A DNA stretch of 64,000 nt from Mansonella perstans (taxonomy: Eukaryota; Nematoda; Chromadorea; Rhabditida; Onchocercidae): contig JBAMDO010000021.1 of the NCBI GenBank assembly GCA_037074765.1, forward strand, positions 1 through 64,000, written 5' to 3'. This document shows positions 62,912 to 64,000 of the stretch, in pieces. Made by a program: the position numbers and the translations under genes. Below the pieces are notes generated by a model. That model searched no databases. It had not been told where the DNA came from and was given only the letters and a program-made list of their open reading frames with translations. Position 1 is the first letter of the stretch; each line of letters begins with the position of its first letter.

Positions 62912-64000
62912 GAATGTTCTTCTATACTTGCTGTTAACTCCATGTGAACAGTATATTTTTGTCGTAGTTATTATTTATAAAGAGATTTTAGGATTCGTTT
63001 GTCATATAATCTACTGATTTTCTGATTTGCTGATTGAAATATTTCGTAGAATTTATTTATATGGAAAAAAAGTATGCAAGTTTGTATAAAAAAATGGTTC
63101 AATGATGAGTTTCTAGTCACACGTAAAATTTGTGGATTTATTTCTTAGAAAATCATTTGAATCGTCTGCTTGGTCTGAATATTATTCTTCTGTGTAATGT
63201 GAAAGAATCATAGAAAGAATGCAATATTAAAATGTCATTTTAAAAATTCTAAATGTGTTCAAGATGTAATGTGTTGGTGTCAGTAGAAGCTGGAAATAGT
63301 TTCATTTTGTGATATCTGATAGCCTAATTTTCTGGTATTTTTTTTTTACAGTACGATTTTCATTGATATTTGGGAGGAAAAAGGAGTACACACTAATTAA
63401 GGGAACTCTCAGTCTAAGCACAAAGGATGATTTTTTTTTAAAATCTTTTTTTTTAGTTTGTTAGCTACAATTTATGATTTCATATTTTTCCAGTGTGACA
63501 TCATTGGAATTCCAGTGTTATACTTTCATTAGAATTTACAACCCGGGAATTACCCATGAATGTCAGTGGCAATTAATTAAGTGAAAGAATTTTACAATCT
63601 GTTAAAAAACGGAAATCGGTTCATAATAGTTTTCAGAAATTGTATGGAATAAATTAACCATTATTAAATTACTTCTACAGTACTAATATTTGTAGCAGCG
63701 GTTTAGATTGGTATGGATATTTGGGATAGCTATGCCGGCATTCTTTTTATTTCGATTTTGTGTTTTTATATCATTTACATATAAATCGATTTTGCACATG
63801 CTGTGATGGACATTTTATCTTGTTTAAATTCATTTATTAGGTTTGATTGGTGGGAATTTAAATCATCTTCAAAGGCAACATTTTATAGATAAAATAGAAC
63901 ACAAGAAAATATTCAGGATATCTTAGCATGACTTTTTAATATTGCCTCCAGAAAATATCATTTTCATACAGTTCTTTTTATTCGAATTATTGTACTTTTT
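62912..64000. other. Downstream region without recognised gene
   Basis: AT-rich; no exon, RNA gene or long repeat found on either strand. A second AATAAA at about 63646 could serve a longer gei-17 3' end. Confidence 0.5.

Noticed and set aside
1..64000. CRISPR arrays, toxin-antitoxin, phage or other bacterial defence systems
   Set aside because: Introns, splice signals and animal genes fill the window; the tandem repeats lack spacer structure.

Overview
The window is AT-rich eukaryotic DNA. Its short-motif introns end in TTTCAG-like acceptors, and several start codons lie just after a splice-acceptor sequence with no upstream exon, as expected for spliced-leader trans-splicing. The proteins match nematode families, and I recall the best matches being Caenorhabditis proteins. 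A parasitic clade III (filarial or spirurid) nematode is my best guess from base composition, long low-complexity introns and gene content; the species is not proven.

Layout. (1) Positions 1-2536: the 3' end of a G-patch protein gene on the plus strand, whose upstream intron holds a decayed non-LTR retrotransposon. (2) Positions 4300-9284, minus strand: a complete 12-exon nicotinic receptor subunit gene, the unc-38 orthologue, with an unusual loop C. (3) Positions 9.3-14.3 kb: repeat-rich non-coding sequence. (4) Positions 14301-15232, plus strand: a small two-exon gene of unknown function with a myristoylation-type N-terminus. (5) Positions 17565-49021, plus strand: a gene of about 31 kb encoding a PET plus six-LIM protein (LIMPETin, lim-9), with very long introns full of minisatellites and tandem duplications. 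A possible small antisense gene lies in its first intron. (6) Positions 50806-53801, minus strand: a Brix-domain ribosome biogenesis factor (PPAN/SSF1, lpd-6). (7) Positions 54875-55910, plus strand: mitochondrial complex I subunit NDUFS7 (nduf-7). (8) Positions 57441-62460, plus strand: a PIAS-type SUMO E3 ligase (gei-17). After that I see no further coding sequence.

The genes do not form one pathway. They are a neuromuscular receptor, a muscle attachment protein, and a cluster of housekeeping genes. The nduf-7 then gei-17 order is, from memory, also found in C. elegans. I found no CRISPR array, bacterial operon or defence system, and no clearly new multi-gene system. The most unusual signals are the lost vicinal cysteine pair in UNC-38, the repeated splice acceptor before the third LIM exon, long perfect inverted repeats, and the candidate antisense mini-gene. 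Exon borders were read by eye from splice motifs and frame continuity, so single borders may be off.
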